This document shows, in pieces, positions 41,426-49,435 of a stretch of DNA of 64,000 nucleotides. The stretch's first letter is position 1. Every line of letters starts with the position of its first letter. The DNA is from VRUE01 sp035605695 (GTDB lineage: Bacteria > Actinomycetota > Thermoleophilia > Solirubrobacterales > 70-9). A program made the position numbers and the translations under genes. Below the pieces are notes generated by a model. It did no database searches. It saw only the letters and a list, made by a program, of their open reading frames with translations, and had not been told where the DNA came from. Location of the stretch: positions 1 to 64,000 of the forward strand of contig DATNGZ010000016.1 in the NCBI GenBank assembly GCA_035605695.1, given 5' to 3'.

Positions 41426-42796
41426 GTGCGGGCGCGTTGGGGGCTGATGGGGGTATCGCTGGCGGCTGTCGCCGTTCTTTCTGCTGTTCCGGCGCGCGCC
41501 AGTGCGGCTGACCAGTGGGTCTTCCGGGCGCCGGCGGCGCGACCGACCGACCATCCCGACCCCAATCGCAACGCTTACACGGTGCCCGAGGCGCCGAAAT
41601 CACCGGCCTGCACGCGGCACTTCTGCGTTCACTGGGTGTCGGAGGGCATCGACGCGCCGAGCCCCGCTGACGGCAACGGCGACGGCGTGCCCGACTACAT
41701 CGACCGGGTGCAGGCGGTGGCCGACCACGTCTACTCGATCGAGAACGGCAAGCTCGGTTGGCGCGACCCCAAGTGCGACGGCCGCAAAGGCGGCGGTAAC
41801 TGCAAGACCGATATTTACCTCGACGAGATCGGCGGTGCCCTCTTCGGCTACGCCGCCCCCGATCGCGGCCAGGCGAGCAAGGCGCACCGGCTGCCGCGCC
41901 ACCTGCACGGCTACCTGGTCCTCGACAACGACTACGACCCGCTCGAGTTCCCGGGGACGACCTCTGAGCACGACCTCGAGGTCACCCTGGCCCACGAGTA
42001 CAACCACATCCTCCAGTTCGGCTACGACGCCTACCAGGACGCCTGGTTTGCCGAGTCGACCGCGGTCTGGATGGAGGACCAGGTCTACAACGGCATCAAC
42101 GACTACCTGCGCTACGTGCGTCGCTGGGTTAAGCGCTTCGACACGCCGCTGACGGCGAACTCGATCAAGGAGTACGGCTCCGCGGTCTGGAACAAGTGGT
42201 TGGCGCGCCGCTACGGCCGCTCGGTCCTGCGCCACGCCTGGGCACGCGCGGTCAGCACCCGTCCCGGCGGCTTCTCGGTTTCGGCCTATAACTCAGCAAT
42301 CGAAGCGGCGGGTCGCTCGGACTTCAGCCACGACTTCGCCCGCTTCGCCGGCGACCTGCCCGAGTGGCGCAGCGACGCGGTCTTCAACGAAGGCGACTCC
42401 TACCCGGACGTATCGCGCCAGGGCAACCTGCCGCTAAACGGTCGGGTACTGGACCGCCGACTCAATCACACGACCTTTCAGCTGCTGCACGTTCGCCCAA
42501 GCGCCGGGCGGGCCGTGGTCGCCAGCGTCACCGCGCCGCGCGGCTACGCCGCGGGCGTGGCGCTGGTCGGGCGGATCGGCAGCGAGCGCAACGGCCGCGT
42601 GATCAGCGCTCTCACCTATAAGGGGAACGGAGGCTCGATGAGCGTGCGCCTGGCCCGTCCCGGTCGCTTCAACCGTCTAACCGCGGTCCTGGTCAACGCA
42701 GACACCAGCGCCTCGGGCTTCAGCGCCCGCCGGCTCGACTGGGCCTACTTGACCGAAAGCGCGCCGTTCCGCGCCTCGGCGCGGCTCGTTCGCTGA
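41426..42796 (+). CDS. Secreted zinc metalloprotease-like protein (HExxH, MXAN_6640-type)
   Basis: 456 residues from GTG 41426; TAGATT (41413-41418) ends 7 nt before it, implying a leaderless mRNA. A signal peptide ends near ASA (~27). The zinc motif HEYNH (His190, Glu191, His194) and a downstream Glu210 in WFAESTAVWMED form a gluzincin-like site. Paired Cys (CTRHFC; CDG ... NCK) suggest disulfides. The C-terminal ~100 residues look like a beta-sandwich. It resembles MXAN_6640-family putative metalloproteases; substrate unknown. The last 52 nt overlap the convergent WS/DGAT gene. Confidence 0.82.
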   Translation: MRARWGLMGVSLAAVAVLSAVPARASAADQWVFRAPAARPTDHPDPNRNAYTVPEAPKSPACTRHFCVHWVSEGIDAPSPADGNGDGVPDYIDRVQAVADHVYSIENGKLGWRDPKCDGRKGGGNCKTDIYLDEIGGALFGYAAPDRGQASKAHRLPRHLHGYLVLDNDYDPLEFPGTTSEHDLEVTLAHEYNHILQFGYDAYQDAWFAESTAVWMEDQVYNGINDYLRYVRRWVKRFDTPLTANSIKEYGSAVWNKWLARRYGRSVLRHAWARAVSTRPGGFSVSAYNSAIEAAGRSDFSHDFARFAGDLPEWRSDAVFNEGDSYPDVSRQGNLPLNGRVLDRRLNHTTFQLLHVRPSAGRAVVASVTAPRGYAAGVALVGRIGSERNGRVISALTYKGNGGSMSVRLARPGRFNRLTAVLVNADTSASGFSARRLDWAYLTESAPFRASARLVR

Positions 42797-44172
42797 GCGG
42801 CGGTTGGCGCCTCGCCGGTGAGTTCGGCGATCGCGCCTTCGAGGTCGAGGCCGAAGCTGTCGAGGTCCGCCATCGCGTCGTAGTCGCCGACCAGGCCGAA
42901 GTTGACCTGGCCGTTGTAGGACATGATCCCGACGCAGAGGGCCTGCCGGCGCGCCAGCGGGACCAGTGGGAAGATTGACTCCATCTGCCGCCCCAGGACG
43001 AAGAGCGGGAACTGCGGCCCGGGGACGTTGGTGACGACGAGGTTGAAGAAGCGCTGCGCCGGCTGCAGGCGGGCCGCCTGTGAGGCGATCGTAGTCGGCG
43101 CGAAGTCGACGATCTTGGTCAGCAGCTCGGCGCCGACCGCCTGGCCGGAGCCCTTCAGGTCACCCATCGTCTCGGTGATCAGGTGCAGTCGCTGGACCGG
43201 GTCCTCGCACCAGATCGGCAGGGGCGCCATCATCGCCGAGATGCGGTTGCCAAGCGCCCCGCGCTCTTCCTCGGCGCGCACGCTGACCGGCACCAGCGCC
43301 CGCATCTCGAGGTCCTCGGTGTCGTGGCCGCGGGCGCGCAGGTAGTTGCCGATCGCCCCGGTGACGACGGAGAGGACGACGTCGTTGACGGTGCCGCCGT
43401 GCTCGTTCTTGACCGCCTTGAGAAGTTCGAGGTCGGTGCGTACGAAGGCGAGGCGGCGATGGGGGCCGATTTCGACGTTGAACGGGGTCGAGGGGGCGGC
43501 GGCGCCGGCGCCGATCACTTTGCCGGTCGCGCCGACCCCGCGCAGGACTTGGCGCGGGCCGCGCAGCGCCGCGCGCACGCCGCGGACGAACTCACGCGGG
43601 CTGGTGGCGCGTTCCTGCAGGGCGTCGGCGAGAAGTTTGAGGTCGGTGGGCTCGGGCCGCGGCGCCCACTTGGGCGGCAGCGCGGGCGGATTCTCCGGCT
43701 CCTTCTCGAGGTCGAAGAGGACGGTGGTGATGTCGACGCCGGAGATGCCGTCGACGAGCGCGTGGTGGCTCTTGCCGACGATCGCGAAACGGTCGTCGTC
43801 GAGGCCCTCGACCAGCCACAGCTCCCAGAGCGGCTTGCTGCGGTCGAGCTGCTGGGAGAAGATCCGCGCCGCCAGGTTGCGCAGCTGCTCCTCGGAGCCC
43901 GGCGCCGGCAGCGCGGTCTGGCGCACGTGGTAATCGAGGTTGAGGTGGGGATCGTCGACCCAGACCGGGCGGCCCTGGCCGAAGGGAATGAAGCGCAGCT
44001 TCTGGCGGAAGCGGGGAACCAAGTGCAGTCGCGAGGCGATGTGGTCGCGGAACTCCGCGTGGCTCGGCGCCGGCCCCTCGAAGATGCTGGTCGAGGCGAC
44101 GTGCATGTGGGCGCCGGCCCGCTCCATGTGGAGAAAGGAGGAATCGAGGCCAGTCAGGCGGTCCGCGCTCAC
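42745..44172 (-). CDS. Wax ester synthase / diacylglycerol acyltransferase (WS/DGAT)
   Basis: Transfers fatty acyl groups from acyl-CoA to long-chain alcohols or diacylglycerol, making storage wax or triacylglycerol. 475 residues from GTG 44172. The active-site motif HHALVDG (His136, His137, Asp141, Gly142) is intact, the N-terminus has LTGLDSSFLHMER, and NVPGPQFPLFVLG lies near the C-terminus. Such enzymes are typical of actinobacteria that accumulate lipid. The 3' end overlaps the metalloprotease gene by 52 nt on the opposite strand. Confidence 0.92.
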   Translation of the reverse strand: MSADRLTGLDSSFLHMERAGAHMHVASTSIFEGPAPSHAEFRDHIASRLHLVPRFRQKLRFIPFGQGRPVWVDDPHLNLDYHVRQTALPAPGSEEQLRNLAARIFSQQLDRSKPLWELWLVEGLDDDRFAIVGKSHHALVDGISGVDITTVLFDLEKEPENPPALPPKWAPRPEPTDLKLLADALQERATSPREFVRGVRAALRGPRQVLRGVGATGKVIGAGAAAPSTPFNVEIGPHRRLAFVRTDLELLKAVKNEHGGTVNDVVLSVVTGAIGNYLRARGHDTEDLEMRALVPVSVRAEEERGALGNRISAMMAPLPIWCEDPVQRLHLITETMGDLKGSGQAVGAELLTKIVDFAPTTIASQAARLQPAQRFFNLVVTNVPGPQFPLFVLGRQMESIFPLVPLARRQALCVGIMSYNGQVNFGLVGDYDAMADLDSFGLDLEGAIAELTGEAPTAAQRTSRAEARNGALSVK

Positions 44173-44300
44173 GGTGAAATCTTCGCACACGCACAAAGAA
44201 GTCCTTGATGGCCGCGCAAAGCGCTTGTTGGAGCCATTTGCGCGCCCGGGAGGAATGCTGCACTGTGATCGGCGTCACTAAGTAGGGGCAATCCGGTCCC

Positions 44301-44306
44301 TACCTT
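44301..44306 (+). promoter_or_regulatory. -10-like element upstream of the c-di-AMP riboswitch
   Basis: TACCTT would start transcription near 44313, shortly before the riboswitch fold begins. In the 336-nt gap between 44172 and 44509 this and the riboswitch are the only features I can support; 44173-44300 shows nothing I can name. Confidence 0.35.
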
Positions 44307-44324
44307 GGCCGTTCACAAGAACGA

Positions 44325-44492
44325 GCCCAATCTGCCGAGTCCCGCGCGAGCGCGCAGGGAGCGGGGGACCCAAGGTCACGGCCATCTCTCGGCCGCGACG
44401 GGGGCGAATCGGACGGCGAGCCGTCCGTAACGGCTGCCCGGCACCGTGCCGGCAGTCGCGAGCCCGTCAGCTAACCCCGTAGGCAGGCAAGA
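44325..44492 (+). ncRNA. c-di-AMP riboswitch (ydaO/yuaA type)
   Basis: The conserved ydaO blocks appear in order and spacing: gagcgggggacccaa (44360-44374), ggggcgaatc (44401-44410) and gtcagctaaccccgtaggc (44466-44484). Paired segments lie between them (ggccatc / ggccg; ggacggc / gccgtcc; gcccggc / gccggc). The outer helix joins ctgcc near 44332 with ggcag near 44482. It ends ~17 nt before the RlpA-like gene, so ligand binding would control that gene. In actinobacteria this class usually controls cell-wall hydrolases and related proteins and turns expression off when c-di-AMP is high. Confidence 0.92.
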
Positions 44493-44508
44493 AAGCGAGT
44501 GATCACAG

Positions 44509-45150
44509 ATGCGATTCCTCATGCCCGCGGGGGCTGTTGCTGCCCTGCTTACAGCTGGTGCAAGTACCGCCATGGCGACCGCGCCCAAGCATGCTCATCC
44601 GCGTATCGCTTCCCACGTATCGCTGCACGTCTCCCGGCACGAGGTGCTGGGCGGTGCCAAGGTCGTGCTCAAGGGCCAGGTGCGGCCCCGCGGCGAGCAC
44701 CGAGTCAAGCTGGTCTTCCGCGGGCCGGAGGGTGGTGTCGCCGGCGCGACAACCCGGCCGAACGGGTCCTTCGCCCTGCGCTGGAGCCCCGACCGGATCG
44801 GCGCCTACAGCGTGCGGGCCTACGGTGTTCACGAGCGACGGATGAGGGGATCGGCGAGCGTCGCCCGGCACCTGACCTCCTACCGGGAAGCGGCGGCCTC
44901 CTACTACGGCCCCGGTCTCTACGGCGGCGGGCTCGCCTGCGGCGGCACCCTGGAACCGGGCACGCTCGGCGTGGCGAGCAAGACGCTGCCCTGCGGCGCC
45001 AAGGTGAAGTTCCTCTACCGGGGTGAGACGATCACCGTGCCGGTCGTCGACCGTGGCCCCTACGTGGCTGGCCGCGACTTCGACCTCACCGCCGCGACCA
45101 GGGAGCGACTCGGCTTCCCCGGCGTCGGTGTCCTGCTCTCCAGCAGGTAG
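44509..45150 (+). CDS. Secreted RlpA-like double-psi beta-barrel protein
   Basis: 213 residues. Signal peptide (1-~24), an Ig-like domain (~36-110: LHVSRHEVLGGAKVVLKGQV), then a C-terminal RlpA-like barrel starting ASYYGPGLYGGGLACGG and containing TLPCGAKVKFLY and VPVVDRGPYVAGRDFDLT with the catalytic-type Asp. Such domains act on, or bind, peptidoglycan. Expression should be controlled by the c-di-AMP riboswitch directly upstream, which links wall remodelling to turgor or c-di-AMP level. Lytic activity itself is not assured. Confidence 0.88.
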   Translation: MRFLMPAGAVAALLTAGASTAMATAPKHAHPRIASHVSLHVSRHEVLGGAKVVLKGQVRPRGEHRVKLVFRGPEGGVAGATTRPNGSFALRWSPDRIGAYSVRAYGVHERRMRGSASVARHLTSYREAAASYYGPGLYGGGLACGGTLEPGTLGVASKTLPCGAKVKFLYRGETITVPVVDRGPYVAGRDFDLTAATRERLGFPGVGVLLSSR

Positions 45151-45154
45151 GGAT

Positions 45155-46237
45155 TTAGGCGGTTAGGCCTAGTTGCATCTGGGCCTCCGGTGCGTCATCG
45201 GCCTCGGGGGCCTCGCCGCCGTCGAAGCCGGCCAGCCGCACGCCGAGCAGTCGCACCGGCCGCTGCGGGTCGTAGGCCCGCAAGAGGTCGAGCGCGACCG
45301 GGCCGACCAGGGCAGGATCGTTTGTGGCCTGGTCGACGCTGTGGGAGCGAGTGACGTTGGTCCAGTCGTCGAGCCGGATCTTGATCCCGATCGTGCGCCC
45401 CTCCAGCTGGCGCTTGCTCAGCCGGCGGCAGAGCTCCTCGGCCAGCTGCTTGAGATGAGCCTCCAACTCCGCCCGGTCGCGGACGTCGACGTCGAAGGTG
45501 ATCTCGGTCGACTGCGACTTGGTCTCGCGGACCACGGTGATCGGGGTCTCGTCTTCGAGGCAGGCGCGGCTGTGCAGCCAGCGTCCCTGTCGCGGCCCGA
45601 AGGACTGTTCCAGGGTTGCCGGGTCCTGCGCGCCCAGCTCGGCGAGCGTGCGTATTCCCATCGCCTCAAGCTTCGCGACCGACTTCGGCCCGATCCCCGG
45701 GATCAGGCCGGGGGAGTCGGCGGAGAACCGCTCCAGCGCTTCCTCCCGCGAGAGGACGACGAGTCCGGCGGGCTTGCCAAGCTCACTGGTGATCTTGGCC
45801 AGCATGCGGCTCTCCGAGATCCCGACCGAGCAGGTCAGGCCCGTCTCGTCCTGGATCTCAGCCGCGATCCGCCGCATCGTTGCCTTCGGCGAGAAGATCC
45901 CGGTCAGGTCGACGTAGGCCTCATCGAGCCCAACAACCTCAACCGTCTCCGCGTTGCGCCGCAGTACCGCCATCACTTGTCCCGAGGCCTCGCGGTAAGC
46001 GGTGAAGTCGGGCTGCAGGTAGACGGCATCGGGCAAGCGCCGCCGAGCCACCGCGGCCGGCATCGCCGAGTGAATCCCGGCCAGCTTGCGCGCCTCGTAG
46101 CTGGCCGTGGTCACGACCGCGCGCGGCCCCGAGCCACAGACGACAACCGGCTTGCCCTTCAGCTCCGGCCTGCGCCGCAGCTCGACGCTCGCATAGAACG
46201 CGTCCATATCGAGATGGGCGATGGTCCTCGCAGCCAC
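45155..46237 (-). CDS. dinB: DNA polymerase IV (Y-family)
   Basis: Error-prone translesion polymerase. 360 residues from GTG 46237; TACCAT (46245-46250) lies 7 nt upstream. Catalytic carboxylates are in LDMDAFYASVE and GLDEAYVDLTG. GLTCSVGISESRMLAKITSELGKPAG and the helix-hairpin-helix GLIPGIGPKSVAKLEAMGI follow. The C-terminal little-finger domain is present, and the tail ends EAQMQLGL, a plausible beta-clamp-binding peptide (QLGL-type). No SOS box could be recognised. Confidence 0.93.
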   Translation of the reverse strand: MAARTIAHLDMDAFYASVELRRRPELKGKPVVVCGSGPRAVVTTASYEARKLAGIHSAMPAAVARRRLPDAVYLQPDFTAYREASGQVMAVLRRNAETVEVVGLDEAYVDLTGIFSPKATMRRIAAEIQDETGLTCSVGISESRMLAKITSELGKPAGLVVLSREEALERFSADSPGLIPGIGPKSVAKLEAMGIRTLAELGAQDPATLEQSFGPRQGRWLHSRACLEDETPITVVRETKSQSTEITFDVDVRDRAELEAHLKQLAEELCRRLSKRQLEGRTIGIKIRLDDWTNVTRSHSVDQATNDPALVGPVALDLLRAYDPQRPVRLLGVRLAGFDGGEAPEADDAPEAQMQLGLTA

Positions 46238-46283
46238 GTCCCCGATGGTAGGACCGCGAAGGGACGGGACAGTGGCCTCCCGA

Positions 46284-46310
46284 TTGACCCCGGGCGACGG
46301 CGGGTAGCAT
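46284..46310 (+). promoter_or_regulatory. Promoter of the cupin gene, leaderless type
   Basis: TTGACC (46284-46289) and TAGCAT (46305-46310) are 15 nt apart, and the -10 ends 6 nt before the ATG. It is one of the few short-spaced starts in this window that also has a clear -35. Confidence 0.6.
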
Positions 46311-46316
46311 CGCCCC

Positions 46317-46733
46317 ATGGGTGACGTAACGTATCTCGAGGTCGGCGAAATCGATGCGATCGAGGGCTTCTTCGAGGGCATTAAATTCCACAAAGCCGCG
46401 GCCGGCCTCGGTGTCAGCGCCTTCGGCATCTCGATCATCGAGCTTGCGCCCGGGGCGAATGACTACCCCGAGCACGATCACTCCGCGGACGGCATCGGTG
46501 GGCAGATGTTCGCCAAGCGCCCGCAGCAGCTTGGTCAAGAGGAGGTTTACGTCGCCCTGCGCGGCTCGGGGACCCTTTACGCGGGAGGAGAGGAGTATCC
46601 GCTTGATCCCGACCACATCGCGCGGGTCGATCCGCGTGTCAAGCGAAAGGTCACGCCCGGCTCCGAGGGCATTCGCCTGCTCGTCGTCGGTGCGACCCCG
46701 GGCGAGGCCTATGACCCCGGCGGCACGCTGTGA
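46317..46733 (+). CDS. Cupin domain protein
   Basis: 138 residues forming a single cupin barrel. The metal-binding motif 1 is YPEHDHSADGIGGQ (His-x-His with later residues), and motif 2 includes DPDHIARVDP. LRGSGTLYAGGEEYPL is the central strand pair. Cupins of this size are often uncharacterised sensors or isomerases. It stands alone, with its own promoter and a leaderless start. Confidence 0.8.
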   Translation: MGDVTYLEVGEIDAIEGFFEGIKFHKAAAGLGVSAFGISIIELAPGANDYPEHDHSADGIGGQMFAKRPQQLGQEEVYVALRGSGTLYAGGEEYPLDPDHIARVDPRVKRKVTPGSEGIRLLVVGATPGEAYDPGGTL

Positions 46734-46777
46734 CCGCAATCCGAGCTCAGTCGCCCGCACCCTTTTAGACTGCGGCC

Positions 46778-47059
46778 ATGGCTTCCCCAGAGGCGAAGAA
46801 CCTTGAGGCGATTTCGAAGGCGATCGACCAGCACAACTCAAGCTGCCCGTTCCCGGCGGCCGAGGTGCGGATGAACCCGTTCGAGGTCGAACGGCTGGGC
46901 TGGGATCACATCCGCGGCCTGCCGGTCGTGCCCGATGCGGAGATCGGCACCGGCCGCTTCCGCATCGTCTGCTCGCGCGACGTCGACGGCGAGGGGCTCG
47001 AAGAGACCGAGGCGATCGGCCAGGAGGTCGAGACCCTCGTGCCCGTCGTCAATAACTGA
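46778..47059 (+). CDS. Conserved hypothetical protein
   Basis: 93 residues, no membrane segment. TAGACT (46766-46771) ends 6 nt before the ATG. The sequence is compact and non-repetitive (for example MNPFEVERLGWDHIRGLP, and GTGRFRIVCSRD), with two Cys. I do not recognise the family, but codon use and promoter position argue that it is a real gene. A bidirectional-looking hairpin separates it from convergent ccdA. Confidence 0.72.
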   Translation: MASPEAKNLEAISKAIDQHNSSCPFPAAEVRMNPFEVERLGWDHIRGLPVVPDAEIGTGRFRIVCSRDVDGEGLEETEAIGQEVETLVPVVNN

Positions 47060-47073
47060 GGCCGGTCACCACG

Positions 47074-47115
47074 CATCCGACTTTCACCCATCTGGAGGGT
47101 GGTCAAAGTCGGATG
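47074..47115 (+). terminator. Hairpin between convergent genes, probable bidirectional terminator
   Basis: catccgacttt (47074-47084) pairs perfectly with aaagtcggatg (47105-47115), and caccc / gggtg extend the stem inward. On the plus strand it is followed by ggccttta. It lies between the hypothetical gene and the stop of ccdA. Confidence 0.6.
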
Positions 47116-47120
47116 GGCCT

Positions 47121-47882
47121 TTAGACCGAGTTCCAGAAGTCGAGGCCGAGGCCGCTGAGCCAGCTCTGGGCTTCGGCGTTGAGCACGGTCAGCTGGTTGG
47201 TCCAGATCAGGATGCCCATCGCGATCAGGATCACCCCGCCGGTGGCGACTATCGCTTGGTAGTGGCGCTTGACCACGGTAAAGGCGGTGGTCATGCGCGA
47301 AAAGGCGATCGCGGTGAGCAGGAAGGGGATCGCGAGGCCGGCTGAGTAGACAGTGAGGAGGAGCGCTCCGTGCGCGGCGGAGCCGGAGAGCGAGGCGGCG
47401 GTGAGGATCGCGCCGAGGGTGGGTCCGATGCAGGGGGTCCAGGCGATCGCGAAGGCGGCGCCGGCGATCACCGGCCCGCCGCGGCCGGCCCGCTCAAGCA
47501 GAGCGTCAACGTGCCACTCGCGGTTGAGCCGGGTAACGAAAAGCGAGGCGACGAAGAGGACACCCATGGCGATGATCAGCGCCGCCGCGATCTTGGTCAG
47601 CAGCTCCTGGTGGTCGCTGAAGGCCGAGCCGAGCGCGGTCGCGGTCAGCCCCTCGGCGATGAAGATCACCGAGAAGCTGGCGACGAAGAGCAGGCTGGGG
47701 CCAAGGATGCGTCGCCATCCCGCCGTCTCCAAGTCCGCCGCCGAGACGCCGCTGACGGCCGAGAGGTAGCCCGGCACCAGGGGCAGCACGCAAGGGGAGA
47801 GGAAGGAGACAATGCCCGCCGCCAGGGCGGCGAAGATGCCGACTCCCGCGGCAGGATCGGTGCTCAAGGCGGCGACGATCAC
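47121..47882 (-). CDS. ccdA: Cytochrome c biogenesis / thiol transport protein CcdA
   Basis: Membrane protein that moves reducing equivalents from cytoplasmic thioredoxin to the outside of the membrane. 253 residues and six membrane segments. The two reactive Cys lie in SFLSPCVLPLVPGY (Cys31) and WTPCIGPTLG, as in the DsbD/CcdA family. GTG start at 47882; TACCCT (47891-47896) ends 8 nt upstream. No ResA, ResB or CcsA gene is adjacent, so its partner is elsewhere. Confidence 0.92.
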   Translation of the reverse strand: MIVAALSTDPAAGVGIFAALAAGIVSFLSPCVLPLVPGYLSAVSGVSAADLETAGWRRILGPSLLFVASFSVIFIAEGLTATALGSAFSDHQELLTKIAAALIIAMGVLFVASLFVTRLNREWHVDALLERAGRGGPVIAGAAFAIAWTPCIGPTLGAILTAASLSGSAAHGALLLTVYSAGLAIPFLLTAIAFSRMTTAFTVVKRHYQAIVATGGVILIAMGILIWTNQLTVLNAEAQSWLSGLGLDFWNSV

Positions 47883-47982
47883 GGCTCACCAGGGTACTCG
47901 GGAGGCTTCAGCCGCTGATTTGGCCTCCCAGCCGCTCTTTAGGATGCCTCGCGTCTCTACCCCGGAACGAGAGGAGTACTAA

Positions 47983-48288
47983 ATGTCGCTTGTCCTTCGT
48001 AGGGTCCAGTTAGCCAGTGGTGTTGTCGCGCTCCTCGCCCTGGCCTTTGCGGCTCTGCCCTCGGCTGCTTTCGCCACCGATAGGGACTGCATTGACTTTG
48101 CGACTCAACGAGCCGCCCAGATCTTCTTCATCAAGCACGGTGGGCCGCGCTACGACCATGATCGTCTCGACGGCGACAACGATGGCGTCGCCTGCGAGGA
48201 CAACAGGTGCCCGTGTTACTACAAGAAACACCTTCCCAGGCCCTCGATATACCTGACGGCGGACCGTCGCTTGACGTTTTGGCCTTGA
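47983..48288 (+). CDS. Secreted excalibur calcium-binding domain protein
   Basis: 101 residues with a signal peptide (~1-31). The mature part is one excalibur domain: DCIDFATQRAAQIFF, then HDRLDGDNDGVACED with the acidic calcium loop. A short Cys- and Lys-rich tail follows. TAGGAT (47940-47945) and a Shine-Dalgarno GAGAGGAG precede the ATG, so this gene has a normal leader. The role is presumably extracellular. Confidence 0.87.
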   Translation: MSLVLRRVQLASGVVALLALAFAALPSAAFATDRDCIDFATQRAAQIFFIKHGGPRYDHDRLDGDNDGVACEDNRCPCYYKKHLPRPSIYLTADRRLTFWP

Positions 48289-48316
48289 CGCCGATGCCGT
48301 AGCGAGACTGCGGCCG

Positions 48317-49435
48317 GTGGAACTGTTCAACGCCAGTGGCACGGCGCCGCGGCTGCGGGCCGCGCCGCTTTTCGCGATCGGGCCCAGTGAGCCTGGGCCG
48401 GCGCTGCGCCGCGGCGCCCTGGTGGCGGTGCCGGTCGGCCTGGCACTGCTGCTGGAGCTGGGCCTGGACAGCCCGACCAAAGGCGCGATCGGAACCGGCG
48501 CGCTGCTGGCTGGCTTCCCGGGGCTTGATGCGCCGGCGCGGACCAGGGCGGCGTGGCAGGCCGCGACCGCGCTGCCGATCGGGGTCGCCGCCGCGCTCGG
48601 CGTCCTTACCGGCTCCAATCCGATCCTCGCGGTGCTGACGATGGCCCTGGTCGGCGCCGCTGCCGGCTACTGCTTCGCCGTCTCGCTTCGATTTTCAATC
48701 GCCGGACTCTCGGTGGCCCTCTCACTGCTGATCACCCAAGGCCTACCGCTCGACCTCGCTGACACTCTCCCGGCGCTGCTCTTCGCCACCGCGGGCGGGC
48801 TGCTACAGGCGGCCTGGTCGCTCTGCGTCTGGCTCAGCGGCGAGCGCAGCGAGGAGGGAGGGGAGAATGGCTGGAGCACTCGCGCTGCCCTGGACGCGCT
48901 GCGTTCCAACTTGACCCTGCGCTCTGTCAGCCTCCGTCACGCGCTCCGCTTCGGCGCCGCCCTCGGGGCCGGCGTCGCCGCCTACTGGCTGCTCGGTATG
49001 AGTGAGCACGGCTTCTGGATTCCGCTGACGATCCTCTTCGTTCTGCGCCCCGAGCAGGATGAGACCTTCCGCCGGCTGTTCCTGCGCGCGGTCGGCACCC
49101 TCGCTGGCCTCGTGATCGCAACTGCGCTGGCTGAGTGGCTCGGCGGTGACGGCATCGCGATCGGGCTAGCGCTGACTATCGCCACCGCCTTCGCCTACGG
49201 CCTGCTGACGGTCCAGTACGCGCTCTTCACTGCTGCGATCACCACCTACGCCGTGCTGCTCGCCGACTCGATCGGCGAGCCGGCCTTGCACGCGGCCGGA
49301 CAGCGCGCCCTTGCCACCGCGATCGGGATCGCGATCGCCGGGGCTGCGTTTCTGATCTGGTCCAATCCACGAGATCAAGCGCCGTGGCAGCGACGCCGGC
49401 AACCTGCTCCGGCTACAGCCAGCCGACGCGCTTGA
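48317..49435 (+). CDS. FUSC/aromatic-acid-exporter-like membrane protein
   Basis: 372 residues with about 10-11 membrane segments in two halves separated by a hydrophilic stretch (~175-200). The second half, HALRFGAALGAGVAAYWLLGMSEHGFWIPLTILFVLRPEQDETFRR, is the FUSC signature block. Members export aromatic acids or are uncharacterised. GTG start; GAGACT ends 7 nt upstream and may be its -10. The last 23 nt overlap the convergent corA gene. Confidence 0.82.
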   Translation: MELFNASGTAPRLRAAPLFAIGPSEPGPALRRGALVAVPVGLALLLELGLDSPTKGAIGTGALLAGFPGLDAPARTRAAWQAATALPIGVAAALGVLTGSNPILAVLTMALVGAAAGYCFAVSLRFSIAGLSVALSLLITQGLPLDLADTLPALLFATAGGLLQAAWSLCVWLSGERSEEGGENGWSTRAALDALRSNLTLRSVSLRHALRFGAALGAGVAAYWLLGMSEHGFWIPLTILFVLRPEQDETFRRLFLRAVGTLAGLVIATALAEWLGGDGIAIGLALTIATAFAYGLLTVQYALFTAAITTYAVLLADSIGEPALHAAGQRALATAIGIAIAGAAFLIWSNPRDQAPWQRRRQPAPATASRRA

